From NCBI GenBank assembly GCA_025359045.1, contig JANYHN010000003.1, positions 1-64,000 on the forward strand: a stretch of DNA of 64,000 bases, read 5' to 3'. The first letter of the stretch is position 1. Each line of letters starts with the position of its first letter. The notes below the pieces were generated by a model. It searched no databases and was not told the DNA's origin. It saw only the letters and a list, made by a program, of their open reading frames with translations. Both the position numbers and the translations under genes were made by a program. Source of the DNA: Hyphomicrobiales bacterium. Its GTDB lineage: Bacteria; Pseudomonadota; Alphaproteobacteria; Rhizobiales; Aestuariivirgaceae. Positions 54,130 through 62,757 of the stretch are shown here, in pieces.

Positions 54130-54220
54130 ACTTGATTTGTATGGGGTAAATATTGGGCTAGGGCAAATCTGATGTGCAAAGCTACCCCTGTAGCGCCCTA
54201 CTCTAGGAATACCCTCTGGC

Positions 54221-54245
54221 GGCCTTTAAAATCGATTTAAAGGCC
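54221..54245. terminator. palindromic stem-loop between convergent modC and GntR genes
   Basis: GGCCTTTAAA (54221-54230) pairs perfectly with TTTAAAGGCC (54236-54245) across a five-base loop. It sits between the converging 3' ends, where a two-way terminator is expected, but no T-tract follows on either strand, so its efficiency is doubtful. Confidence 0.4.
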
Positions 54246-54260
54246 TAGTGTAGCAATAAA

Positions 54261-54980
54261 TTACCTTTTCGTTTTGCGGGTCGGCTTGGCAATCAGTTCG
54301 TCGGTATCATCAAGCAATACCTGCATTGCCTTACTGGCGGCAGAGCCGTCCAATGCAGTGACAGCAATCAAAATTCGTTCGTGCATCTTAATCGCGGTTT
54401 TGGGGCTGGGGTTAAGAGCTGTGGTAAAATCGAACAGGTTACCCAAGGCTTTTTCAATGATTATTCCAAAGGGCAAAAGCAATTCGTTATTTGCTGCCGC
54501 CATCAAAGCTTCGTGGAACTCGACATCGGCTTCAACGTTCTCAGCGGTTGTTTTGGCGTTCTTCATTGCCGCGAATGCGTTTTGCAATCTGGCCAGTTGA
54601 AGCGGCGTTCGCTTCTGAGCGGCCAGCAAAGCTACCCCTGGCTCAACCAACCGACGCACTTCTTGAGTTGATTTGATGAAGGCATGACGATCAACGGCGG
54701 CATGGTGCCATTCGAGCACATCGCGGTCTAAAATATTCCACATGGTGCGCGGCAAAACCCGCGAGCCAATTTTAGGCCGGGATTCAATAAGGCCCTTGGC
54801 CATCAAAGTTTTGAGCGCTTCGCGCACCACAGTGCGGCTTGCACCAAAGGCTTTGCCCCAGGCAGCTTCATTGGGCAGCAAACTTCCAGGTACAAATTCA
54901 CCCAACAAAATACGCTCGCCTATATTTCGGGCAAATTTGACGTGGAGGTTGCTTTTGGTTTTGGTTTTTGTGTTTGCCAT
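54261..54980 (-). CDS. GntR-family (FadR/FCD) transcriptional regulator
   Basis: 239 residues: winged helix-turn-helix at about 10-75 (LLPNEAAWGKAFGASRTVVREALKTLMAKGLIESRP) and an all-helical FCD ligand domain at about 90-230 with DVEFHEALMAAANNELL, the region that usually holds metal-binding residues. It is divergent from chvE with a TTGTCATACAA site between them, so it probably regulates the sugar transporter in response to a sugar acid or similar catabolite. Confidence 0.85.
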   Translation of the reverse strand: MANTKTKTKSNLHVKFARNIGERILLGEFVPGSLLPNEAAWGKAFGASRTVVREALKTLMAKGLIESRPKIGSRVLPRTMWNILDRDVLEWHHAAVDRHAFIKSTQEVRRLVEPGVALLAAQKRTPLQLARLQNAFAAMKNAKTTAENVEADVEFHEALMAAANNELLLPFGIIIEKALGNLFDFTTALNPSPKTAIKMHERILIAVTALDGSAASKAMQVLLDDTDELIAKPTRKTKR

Positions 54981-55002
54981 GATGCCCCGTCTTTAATATT
55001 TT

Positions 55003-55026
55003 CAATTGTCATACAAAAAACAATTG
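55003..55026. promoter_or_regulatory. candidate GntR operator upstream of chvE
   Basis: TTGT-CAT-ACAA (55006-55016) is a symmetric site of the FCD-GntR type, and two CAATTG words (55003-55008 and 55021-55026) flank it. It lies in the gap between the divergent GntR and chvE genes, about 105 bases before the chvE start. Confidence 0.45.
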
Positions 55027-55120
55027 CTGATTGGTCCAACTCCAATTATGAGATAGAGCCAACACAGGCAAGTACCAAGAATAAGTCTCGGGCTGTCTGT
55101 TCGTAAAGGGAGGATACCTT

Positions 55121-56191
55121 ATGCTTAATCGTAGACATTTCATCGCTTCGGTTGCTGGCGTTGTTGCTGCTGTTGCGGCTGGCACAGCCGTTGCCGCCGA
55201 CAAGGGCTTGATCGGCATTTCAATGCCGACAAAGTCATCCACACGTTGGATTTCAGACGGCGAATCCATGGTGAAGGAATTCACCGCAATGGGTTATACA
55301 ACCGATCTGCAATATGCTGAAGATGACATTCCAAACCAACTTGCCCAAATCGAAAACATGGTCACCAAGGGTGCCAAGGTTTTGATCATTGCGGCGATTG
55401 ATGGCTCAACAATGGGCGACATTTTGAAGAAGGCTCATGAAGCCGGCGCAAAAGTGTTCTCGTATGATCGTTTGATCACCAAGACAGAAAACGTAGATTA
55501 CTATACAACGTTCGACAATTTCGGCGTGGGCGTATTGCAAGCCACTTCGCTCGTGGCTGGTTTGAAGGAACGCTTTGCAGCTGTGAAACCATGGAACGTC
55601 GAATTGTTTGGTGGCTCACCAGACGATACCAACGCTGGCTATTTCTACAATGGTGCCATGTCGGTTCTCGATCCAATGATCAAAGATGGTTCGATCAAGA
55701 TCGTGTCTGGTCAAATGGGCATGGACAAGGTTGGCACGCTGCGTTGGGATGGCGCTGTGGCCCAAGCCCGCATGGATAACCTTCTCTCAGCAAACTACAC
55801 CGACAAGAAAGTTCATGGTGTTCTCTCGCCTTATGACGGCCTGTCACGCGGTATCATTTCATCACTTAAAGGTGTTGGCTATGCTCCGGGTGCCGAAATG
55901 CCAATCGTGACTGGCCAAGATGCTGAAATCGCATCGGTCAAGGGCATGAACGCTGGCGAACAATATTCAACCGTATTCAAGGACACACGCGAATTGGCGA
56001 AGGTGACTGCAAAGATGGTGGACGTTGTTCTCGGTGGCAAAGAGCCAGAAATCAACGATACGAAAACCTACAACAATGGCGTGAAAGTTGTTCCTTCTTA
56101 TCTGCTCACACCACACTCCGTTGGCAAGGCTGATATCAAGGCTGCTTTGGTAGACTCAGGCTACTACACTCAAGAAAAAGTTGACAACTAA
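55121..56191 (+). CDS. chvE: multiple-sugar-binding periplasmic protein ChvE
   Basis: 356-residue periplasmic binding protein. From memory it follows Agrobacterium ChvE closely over long blocks ([68 protein letters not shown]). The signal sequence has a twin arginine ([10 protein letters not shown]) and cleaves after AVA. A GGGAGG ribosome-binding site precedes the ATG. ChvE binds aldoses such as galactose, glucose, arabinose and xylose. A terminator-like hairpin separates it from gguA. Confidence 0.92.
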   Translation: MLNRRHFIASVAGVVAAVAAGTAVAADKGLIGISMPTKSSTRWISDGESMVKEFTAMGYTTDLQYAEDDIPNQLAQIENMVTKGAKVLIIAAIDGSTMGDILKKAHEAGAKVFSYDRLITKTENVDYYTTFDNFGVGVLQATSLVAGLKERFAAVKPWNVELFGGSPDDTNAGYFYNGAMSVLDPMIKDGSIKIVSGQMGMDKVGTLRWDGAVAQARMDNLLSANYTDKKVHGVLSPYDGLSRGIISSLKGVGYAPGAEMPIVTGQDAEIASVKGMNAGEQYSTVFKDTRELAKVTAKMVDVVLGGKEPEINDTKTYNNGVKVVPSYLLTPHSVGKADIKAALVDSGYYTQEKVDN

Positions 56192-56202
56192 TTAGTCGTT
56201 CT

Positions 56203-56237
56203 ACGGGCCCTGCTGCTTGCGGGGCCCGTATTTTTTT
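56203..56237 (+). terminator. terminator-like hairpin between chvE and gguA
   Basis: ACGGGCCC (56203-56210) pairs with GGGCCCGT (56222-56229), then A and seven T residues (56231-56237). This is a strong intrinsic terminator shape, 12 bases after the chvE stop, so gguAB expression should depend on read-through or another promoter. Confidence 0.85.
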
Positions 56238-56295
56238 GTCATGCTCATAAAAATAACAGCCGGGCAAACTGGTGTTCGAAGTACAAGGGGAGTTG

Positions 56296-57834
56296 ATGCA
56301 GCCAATTCTTGAAATGCGTGGCATTACCAAGACATTTCCGGGTGTGAACGCGCTTTCGGACGTTGATATTAATGTGCGACCTGCTGAAATTCTGGCCGTA
56401 GTCGGCGAAAACGGCGCTGGTAAATCGACATTGATGAAGGTGCTGTCGGGGGTTTATCCTCATGGCACTTATTCTGGTGGTATCTATTACGAAGGCGTTG
56501 AACGCAAGTTTAACAAAATCTCCGATAGCGAAGATTTGGGCATTATCATTATCCACCAAGAGCTGGCCTTGGTGCCACTGCTTTCAATTGCTGAAAATAT
56601 TTTCCTCGGACATGAGCCCGCAAAGCTTGGTGTGATCAATTGGTTTGAAGCGTTTGCCCGAACCAAAGAGCTATTAAAAAAAGTGGGGCTGAATGAGCAC
56701 CCAAACACCTTGATCACCAATTTGGGCACGGGCAAACAGCAGCTGGTTGAAATTGCCAAGGCGCTGAACAAAAAAGTGAAACTGCTCATCCTTGATGAGC
56801 CAACATCAAGTCTGAATGAAACGGATTCCAATGCACTTTTAGCCTTGCTGATGGAATTTCGTGAACAAGGTATTTCGTCGATTATGATTTCGCATAAGTT
56901 GAACGAGATTTCCAAAGTGGCTGACCGCATCACAGTGCTGCGCGATGGCATGACAGTGGATACTTTGGATTGCCACGCCGAAAAAATTTCTGAAGACCGC
57001 ATCATCAAAGCCATGGTGGGTCGTGAACTGACAGACAGGTTTCCACCGCGCAACGCCAAAATTGGTGAACCGATTTTTGAAGTTAAAAACTGGAGCTGTT
57101 ATCACCCACTACATGCCGACAGGCAGATGATCAAGAATGTCGATCTTCACGTTAAGCGCGGCGAAGTGGTGGGCATTGCAGGACTTATGGGCGCTGGCCG
57201 CACCGAACTGGCTATGTCAATTTTCGGCCGCTCTTATGGTCAGAAAATATCGGGCAATATTTTGATCAATGGTAAACCTGTTGATGTGAGCACCATTCCC
57301 AAGGCAATGGATGCTGGGCTTGCCTATGCAACTGAAGACCGGAAGACTTATGGACTGGTGCTGATTGATCATATCAAGCACAATATCACACTGGCCAATC
57401 TTGATGGTGTTGCAAAATATTCAGTTGTTGATGATTTGGTGGAATTGGCGGTTGCCAATAAGTATCGACGTGATCTTGGCATTCGCTGTTCATCGGTTTT
57501 CCAGACGACGGTTAATTTGTCTGGCGGCAATCAGCAGAAGGTGGTGCTTTCGAAGTGGTTATTCTCAGGGCCTGATGTTTTGATTTTGGATGAACCCACG
57601 CGCGGCATTGATGTGGGTGCTAAATATGAAATCTACGGAATCATCAATCAACTCGCGGAAGCTGGAAAAGCTGTCATTGTTATCTCCTCAGAAATGGCAG
57701 AGCTGCTCGGTGTGGCAGACCGGATTTATGTGATGAATGAAGGCAAGTTTGTTGCTGAAATGCCAGCAAAAGAGGCGAGCCAAGAAAAAATTATGCGTGC
57801 GATTATGAAATCATGGGGCAAGGCGAATGACTGA
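56296..57834 (+). CDS. gguA: multiple-sugar ABC transporter ATP-binding protein GguA
   Basis: 512-residue CUT2 double ATPase from the ATG at 56296 (AGGGGAG upstream). The first domain has Walker [10 protein letters not shown] and Walker [11 protein letters not shown]; the second has GLMGAGRTE in place of Walker A and [15 protein letters not shown]. Such one canonical and one degenerate domain is normal for the family. It overlaps gguB by eight bases and partners ChvE. Confidence 0.9.
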   Translation: MQPILEMRGITKTFPGVNALSDVDINVRPAEILAVVGENGAGKSTLMKVLSGVYPHGTYSGGIYYEGVERKFNKISDSEDLGIIIIHQELALVPLLSIAENIFLGHEPAKLGVINWFEAFARTKELLKKVGLNEHPNTLITNLGTGKQQLVEIAKALNKKVKLLILDEPTSSLNETDSNALLALLMEFREQGISSIMISHKLNEISKVADRITVLRDGMTVDTLDCHAEKISEDRIIKAMVGRELTDRFPPRNAKIGEPIFEVKNWSCYHPLHADRQMIKNVDLHVKRGEVVGIAGLMGAGRTELAMSIFGRSYGQKISGNILINGKPVDVSTIPKAMDAGLAYATEDRKTYGLVLIDHIKHNITLANLDGVAKYSVVDDLVELAVANKYRRDLGIRCSSVFQTTVNLSGGNQQKVVLSKWLFSGPDVLILDEPTRGIDVGAKYEIYGIINQLAEAGKAVIVISSEMAELLGVADRIYVMNEGKFVAEMPAKEASQEKIMRAIMKSWGKAND

Positions 57835-59056
57835 TATTTCCACACCACAGGTGAAACCCGATTTCATGCGCTTTGTGCGCAGCAATATTCGCGATTATGC
57901 TTTGTTGCTTTCGCTTCTCGCTATTATGGTGTTCTTTCAATTCAACACCCATGGCACGCTGTTTCGCCCCGTCAACATGACCAATATTCTGTTGCAGAAC
58001 AGCTATATTGTGGTGATGGCTTTGGGCATGTTGCTGGTGATTGTGGCAGGGCATATCGATCTATCTGTCGGCTCGGTTTCAGGATTCATAGGCGCTCTTG
58101 CCGCTGTGTTAATGACGGGCACATCCCCTAATCCAGACTTATTCACGATTCCAAAATTTGATTTCGTGACCGCTTCGATCATCTGTTTGGGCGTGGGTGC
58201 AGCGATTGGCGCAATTCAAGGATATTTCATCGCCTATTATAAAATTCCAGCTTTCATCGTGACACTGGCGGGTATGTTAATTTTCAAGGGCTTAGCGCTT
58301 TCGGTTTTGGGGGGCGCATCGGTTGGGCCGTTGCCAGCCACATTCCAACTTCTCAGTACTGGTTTTTTAACCGATGTGTTTGACGTTCAACTTTTGGGCG
58401 CGCCGTTTAATTTGTTGGCACTGTTGATTGGTACATTGATTACGGCAGCTCTGATCTATTTTAATTTCAAGGAACGCCGCAGCCAACTGCAACATGGTTT
58501 GGCGGAAGAACCTGAAGCGATTTTTTATGGTCGCAATCTGTTGATCGCGGTGGCATTGATTGGGTTCAGTTTCATCATGGGGCAATATAAGGGCTTGCCT
58601 AACGTGTTGATTGTGATGTTTGCTCTGATTGCGTTGTTTGTGTTCATCACCACACGCACGACATTCGGGCGTCGCATCTATGCGATGGGCGGTAATGAAA
58701 AGGCGGCCAAACTTTCAGGCGTTAATACAGAACGACTGACATTCTGGATTTTCACTATCATGGGCGCACTTGCTGCATTAGGTGGGCTCATATTTGCCGC
58801 GCGTTTAAATGTGGCCACGCCAAAGGCGGGTGCAGGCTTTGAGCTTGAAGTGATTGCCGCCTGCTTTATCGGCGGTGCGGCAGTGACAGGCGGTGTTGGT
58901 AAAATTGTGGGTGCGGTGATTGGCGCTTTTATTATTGGCGTGATGAACAATGGCATGAGCATTATGGGGATCGGCATTGATTGGCAGTTTGTGATCAAAG
59001 GTGCCGTGTTGTTATTTGCCGTATTCTTGGATGTGAAATTCAAGAATAGGGGGTAA
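57827..59056 (+). CDS. gguB: multiple-sugar ABC transporter permease GguB
   Basis: 409-residue inner-membrane permease with ten or more hydrophobic segments. The CUT2 blocks are [42 protein letters not shown] and [21 protein letters not shown] hydrophilic stretch (about 205-240, [17 protein letters not shown]) separates two halves, as in other GguB/XylH-type proteins. It is last in the operon and its end is convergent with soxG. Confidence 0.9.
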   Translation: MTDISTPQVKPDFMRFVRSNIRDYALLLSLLAIMVFFQFNTHGTLFRPVNMTNILLQNSYIVVMALGMLLVIVAGHIDLSVGSVSGFIGALAAVLMTGTSPNPDLFTIPKFDFVTASIICLGVGAAIGAIQGYFIAYYKIPAFIVTLAGMLIFKGLALSVLGGASVGPLPATFQLLSTGFLTDVFDVQLLGAPFNLLALLIGTLITAALIYFNFKERRSQLQHGLAEEPEAIFYGRNLLIAVALIGFSFIMGQYKGLPNVLIVMFALIALFVFITTRTTFGRRIYAMGGNEKAAKLSGVNTERLTFWIFTIMGALAALGGLIFAARLNVATPKAGAGFELEVIAACFIGGAAVTGGVGKIVGAVIGAFIIGVMNNGMSIMGIGIDWQFVIKGAVLLFAVFLDVKFKNRG

Positions 59057-59060
59057 CAAC

Positions 59061-59606
59061 CTAACCCACCTGATAGCCAAACTCTGCCGACTGCGATGTG
59101 AGCCACTCCCAGAAGCTTTCTGAAAAGCCACGGAAGACTGAAAGCGTGAATTCATCATTCCCCGTGCGCGTCAAATGCACGCCCACATGAGCCATTTGGG
59201 TGAGCGCGGATTTGCCCACTGGAAACTCTTCTGTATACAGATCAATTGGTGTGCCCTTGGCGAGAACGGCGCGGGCTTTGGGGCCGGAGATGCGGATGGT
59301 TACGCGGCCATGGCTTTGATCTGTGACGGAGGCGATGTTTGCAAGTTTGGTTTTCAATTCAATGTAAAGTGCGGTTTCTGACTTGACTGTGGATTGAACA
59401 TAATACTGATCCGGCCCTGCCCAAAGCACATTGACAGATTTCAAAGTTGCTAACGCATCTTTCAATACCTTCGATTTTCCCTTGCGGGCGATGACCATGG
59501 CGATTGCGAGTGGATGCACGACGGACAGCATAAGGCCCGGTTGGCCTTTGTCTGCGCCGAAGCGGCCCTGGATAGCGACGGATTGCAATGCGGAGGTTCT
59601 AAGCAT
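59061..59606 (-). CDS. soxG: sarcosine oxidase gamma subunit SoxG
   Basis: 181 residues from the ATG at 59606 (MLRTSALQSVAIQGRFG), which overlaps the soxA stop by eight bases; the longer open frame would run far into soxA. SoxG is the small structural subunit of heterotetrameric sarcosine oxidase. The C-terminal GFSESFWEWLTSQSAEFGYQ and the GRVTIRISGPKARAVLAKG segments are typical of the family. Confidence 0.85.
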   Translation of the reverse strand: MLRTSALQSVAIQGRFGADKGQPGLMLSVVHPLAIAMVIARKGKSKVLKDALATLKSVNVLWAGPDQYYVQSTVKSETALYIELKTKLANIASVTDQSHGRVTIRISGPKARAVLAKGTPIDLYTEEFPVGKSALTQMAHVGVHLTRTGNDEFTLSVFRGFSESFWEWLTSQSAEFGYQVG

Positions 59607-62478
59607 GAAGCCTCTCATTCTTGGGATCGAAGTGAACGGGATCGCAAATCTCGCCCAGATAATGATGGCCACGTAGACCATCAAATACTTTCACCACTTC
59701 GCCATGACGCGCGCGACCATTGGATAGCAAAGCTAAGCCCAGCCACATATTCAGCATGGGTGACCATGCGACCGAGCAGATGTAGCCTTGGTCATTGGCC
59801 ATGCTGGGTTTGTCGTTTTGATTCAGCAAGTGCCCACCTGATCTGATCTTCATGGTTTTATCGACGGGCTTGATCCCCACCACGCACTGGCGCGCGGCAT
59901 CAACCATGCCTTCGCGCGTGGCCATCATGCGGCCGATGAAATCCTTTTTGGTCGACATCATTTTACCGAGGCCCAAGTCGCCAGCTGTGGTGGTGCCGTT
60001 CAATTCGCCGCCTGCTACATGGCCTTTCTCGATGCGCATGATCGACAGCGCTTCAACGCCATAAGGTACGATGCCGAATTCTTGGCCGGCTTGCATAATT
60101 GCGCGGGCCACCATATTGCCGTGGTCGGCGGGCACCGCGAGTTCATAAGCATGCTCACCAGAAAAGGAAATGCGGAAGAGCCGCGCGGTGAGGCCGCCCA
60201 GAATGGTGATGTCTTTTGCCACGAGATAAGGTGTGGTTTCATCGTTCAGCGTGAAGCTATCGACAATTTTTTGCAGCGTAGCGCGGGACTTTGGCCCAGC
60301 GATGGCCATTTGCGCCCATTGCTCTGTGACAGATACATATTGCACATCCATCTCTGGCCACAGGGCCTGATGGCAGAATTCAATGTGGCTCATCACGCGG
60401 GCGGCGTTGGCAGTGGTCGTGGTCATTAAATAGTGGTCATCGGCAAGCCGCGAGGTGGTGCCATCATCAAATACAACGCCGTCTTCGCGCAGCATCAAAC
60501 CATAACGGGCTTTGCCAATGCTCAGCGTACTGAAAGTATTGCAATAGATCTTATCGAGAAATGTCCCTGCATCTTTGCCTTGGATATCAATCTTGCCCAA
60601 TGTGGAAACATCGCAGAGGCCTACGTTTGCACGCGTGGCTTTGACCTCACGCGATGCTGAGGTCAGCCAGTCTTCACCTGCTTTGGGGAACCAGCTGGAG
60701 CGCATCCATAATCCTGTTTCAACAAACACCGCCCCCTGCTCCACGCACCACTCATGCAGGGGCGTTTTGCGCACGGGTTGAAAATGGTGCCCCGTGAATG
60801 GGCCAGCGAATGCGCCGAAAGATACGGGCGTGTACATGGGGCGGAACGTTGTTGTGCCCATTTCAGAAATTGACTTGCCCGCCGCCTCTGCGAGGATAGC
60901 GATGGCATTGACGTTGCCGAGTTTGCCTTGATCGGTGGCCATGCCAGTTGTGGTGTAGCGCTTGGCCAATTCCACATGTCCATAACCTTCGCGGTTTGCG
61001 AGCGGCAGATCTTTGGCCGTAGCGTCGTTTTGATAATCGATGAAAGCTTTGCCAGTGGATTCTTTGACCCACCAGAAAGGCTGAATGGCGAAGGCTTCGT
61101 CGCGGCATTTTGGTGTGGGCGGTGTTTTACCTTTGAATGTTCCAGCAGCGATGCCGCCTCGCAGGCATTCCGACAGCAACATTTTTCCAGAGGCACTGCC
61201 AATAGCGGTGAATTGAGAGCCCATATCAGGTGGCGTGAAGGCAGCTATGGTTTCATTCCAGATTGGTTTTGCGCCACGGTGGCACATGAGGTTTACAATG
61301 GGCGACCAGCCGCCAGACATGGCGACGGCATCGCATTCAAAATGTGAACCGTCGGCAAGGGAGACGGATTTCACGCTCTTGCCGCCTTTGACATTGATGA
61401 TCTTACCATTTTTGCGCGTATCGACCACAGCGGCGATATTTATCCCGTGCGCCTGCAAGTCGACTGCTGTGCGCTGCGCGGAAGCATTGTTGGTGAAGAC
61501 AGAAATGGACTTGCCTGCTGCTGCCCCATAACGATTGGCATAATGGCGCATGGCGGAGGCCAACATGACGCCGGGCACATCGTTGCCGCCGAACACAAGT
61601 GGGCGTTCTTCGGCGCCTGCAGCCAGCACGGCGCGCTTGGCGTGAACACGCCAATAGCGTTGGCGTGGTTCGAACGGGGGCGGCACAGCGACGTGATCAT
61701 TAACGCGTTCAAGGCCACCAAAGATATTGCCGTCAAACCAGCCGAAGATTGTGGTGCGCGGCATCAAGGTTACGTTTGGCATTGAGGCGAGTTCGGAAAT
61801 GACAGCTTGCGCGAAGGTTGACCCAGTTGTGCCGTCGATTTCTTCATTCTCGAATAATAGCGAACCGCCAAGTGCTGAGCCTTCATCTGCGAGGATCACG
61901 CGTGCGCCTGATCTAGCGGCAGTTCGTGCGGCCATCAGGCCGGAGGGGCCAGAGCCGATGACCAACAAATCACAATGCGCGTATGCTTTTTCGTAAGTAT
62001 CGGGATCAGCTTCTTTTGAGGCTGTGCCGAGGCCTGCGGCTTTGCGGATCAGCGGTTCATAGATTTTTTCCCAGAAGCTTTTGGGCCACATGAAGGTTTT
62101 ATAATAGAAACCTGCGACGAAGATCGAAGATGCAAGCGAGTTGATCGCGAGGAAATCATTTTCCAAAGATGGCCAACGGTTTTGGCTTTGCGCCGTTAAA
62201 CCATCATAAAGTTCAACAATGGTGGCGCGCGTGTTGGCTTCGCGGCGAGCACCTTCTCGGAGTTCAACAAGCGCGTTAGGTTCTGATGCCCCAGCCGAGA
62301 TAACACCGCGCGGGCGGTGATATTTGAACGAGCGGCCCATGAGGTGCACGCCATTTGCGATCAGCGCTGATGCGAGTGTGTCGCCTTGATGCCCTGTGAA
62401 TGACTTACCATCGAATTTGAAATTGAGATTTGCGGAGCGGTCGATCAGGCCGCCACGTGCAATGCGAAAGCCGCTCAT
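59599..62478 (-). CDS. soxA: sarcosine oxidase alpha subunit SoxA
   Basis: 959-residue large subunit. It has an N-terminal ferredoxin-like/NAD-linked part (FTGHQGDTLASALIANGV, then the dinucleotide motif LVIGSGPSGLMAARTAARSG near 175), a central pyridine-nucleotide reductase domain, and a C-terminal aminomethyltransferase-like domain that binds tetrahydrofolate (about 590-959). With SoxB, D and G it oxidises sarcosine to glycine and methylene-tetrahydrofolate or formaldehyde, producing hydrogen peroxide. The start overlaps the soxD stop (ATGA). Confidence 0.9.
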   Translation of the reverse strand: MSGFRIARGGLIDRSANLNFKFDGKSFTGHQGDTLASALIANGVHLMGRSFKYHRPRGVISAGASEPNALVELREGARREANTRATIVELYDGLTAQSQNRWPSLENDFLAINSLASSIFVAGFYYKTFMWPKSFWEKIYEPLIRKAAGLGTASKEADPDTYEKAYAHCDLLVIGSGPSGLMAARTAARSGARVILADEGSALGGSLLFENEEIDGTTGSTFAQAVISELASMPNVTLMPRTTIFGWFDGNIFGGLERVNDHVAVPPPFEPRQRYWRVHAKRAVLAAGAEERPLVFGGNDVPGVMLASAMRHYANRYGAAAGKSISVFTNNASAQRTAVDLQAHGINIAAVVDTRKNGKIINVKGGKSVKSVSLADGSHFECDAVAMSGGWSPIVNLMCHRGAKPIWNETIAAFTPPDMGSQFTAIGSASGKMLLSECLRGGIAAGTFKGKTPPTPKCRDEAFAIQPFWWVKESTGKAFIDYQNDATAKDLPLANREGYGHVELAKRYTTTGMATDQGKLGNVNAIAILAEAAGKSISEMGTTTFRPMYTPVSFGAFAGPFTGHHFQPVRKTPLHEWCVEQGAVFVETGLWMRSSWFPKAGEDWLTSASREVKATRANVGLCDVSTLGKIDIQGKDAGTFLDKIYCNTFSTLSIGKARYGLMLREDGVVFDDGTTSRLADDHYLMTTTTANAARVMSHIEFCHQALWPEMDVQYVSVTEQWAQMAIAGPKSRATLQKIVDSFTLNDETTPYLVAKDITILGGLTARLFRISFSGEHAYELAVPADHGNMVARAIMQAGQEFGIVPYGVEALSIMRIEKGHVAGGELNGTTTAGDLGLGKMMSTKKDFIGRMMATREGMVDAARQCVVGIKPVDKTMKIRSGGHLLNQNDKPSMANDQGYICSVAWSPMLNMWLGLALLSNGRARHGEVVKVFDGLRGHHYLGEICDPVHFDPKNERLHA

Positions 62479-62747
62479 GGTTTGGCCTTCATAGCTTTGG
62501 CGGCGACGGCGCTGTGGACTTCATGGGTGCCGGTGTTGCGGGTGACCACAAGCCAAGCGCGGCAGCCGCCGGAATGTTGCACATATTCGGCGTAATTGCC
62601 ACGCGGGTTATCACGTAGATAGACATAGTCCATCCAATCATCCATGGATGATGGCTCAAGGCTCGTGGGGCGAATGACTGTGGCATCACCTAAGAATGTG
62701 AATTCTTCGACGGGGCGGGTTCCGCAATGAGGGCAAGGGATCAGCAT
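62475..62747 (-). CDS. soxD: sarcosine oxidase delta subunit SoxD
   Basis: 90 residues from the ATG at 62747 (MLIPCPHCGTRPVEEF), the conserved start of SoxD. CPHCG and a later cysteine and histidines (HSGGCRAW) match the zinc-binding delta subunit. It lies ten bases after soxB and overlaps soxA by four bases. Confidence 0.9.
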   Translation of the reverse strand: MLIPCPHCGTRPVEEFTFLGDATVIRPTSLEPSSMDDWMDYVYLRDNPRGNYAEYVQHSGGCRAWLVVTRNTGTHEVHSAVAAKAMKAKP

Positions 62748-62757
62748 GGCTTTTTCA

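Noticed and set aside
54176-54640. The 15-base word GCAAAGCTACCCCTG occurs at 54176-54190 and again at 54626-54640.
   Set aside because: One copy is inside the GntR coding region, and a shared 15-mer is expected about once or twice by chance in 64 kb, so no repeat family is claimed.
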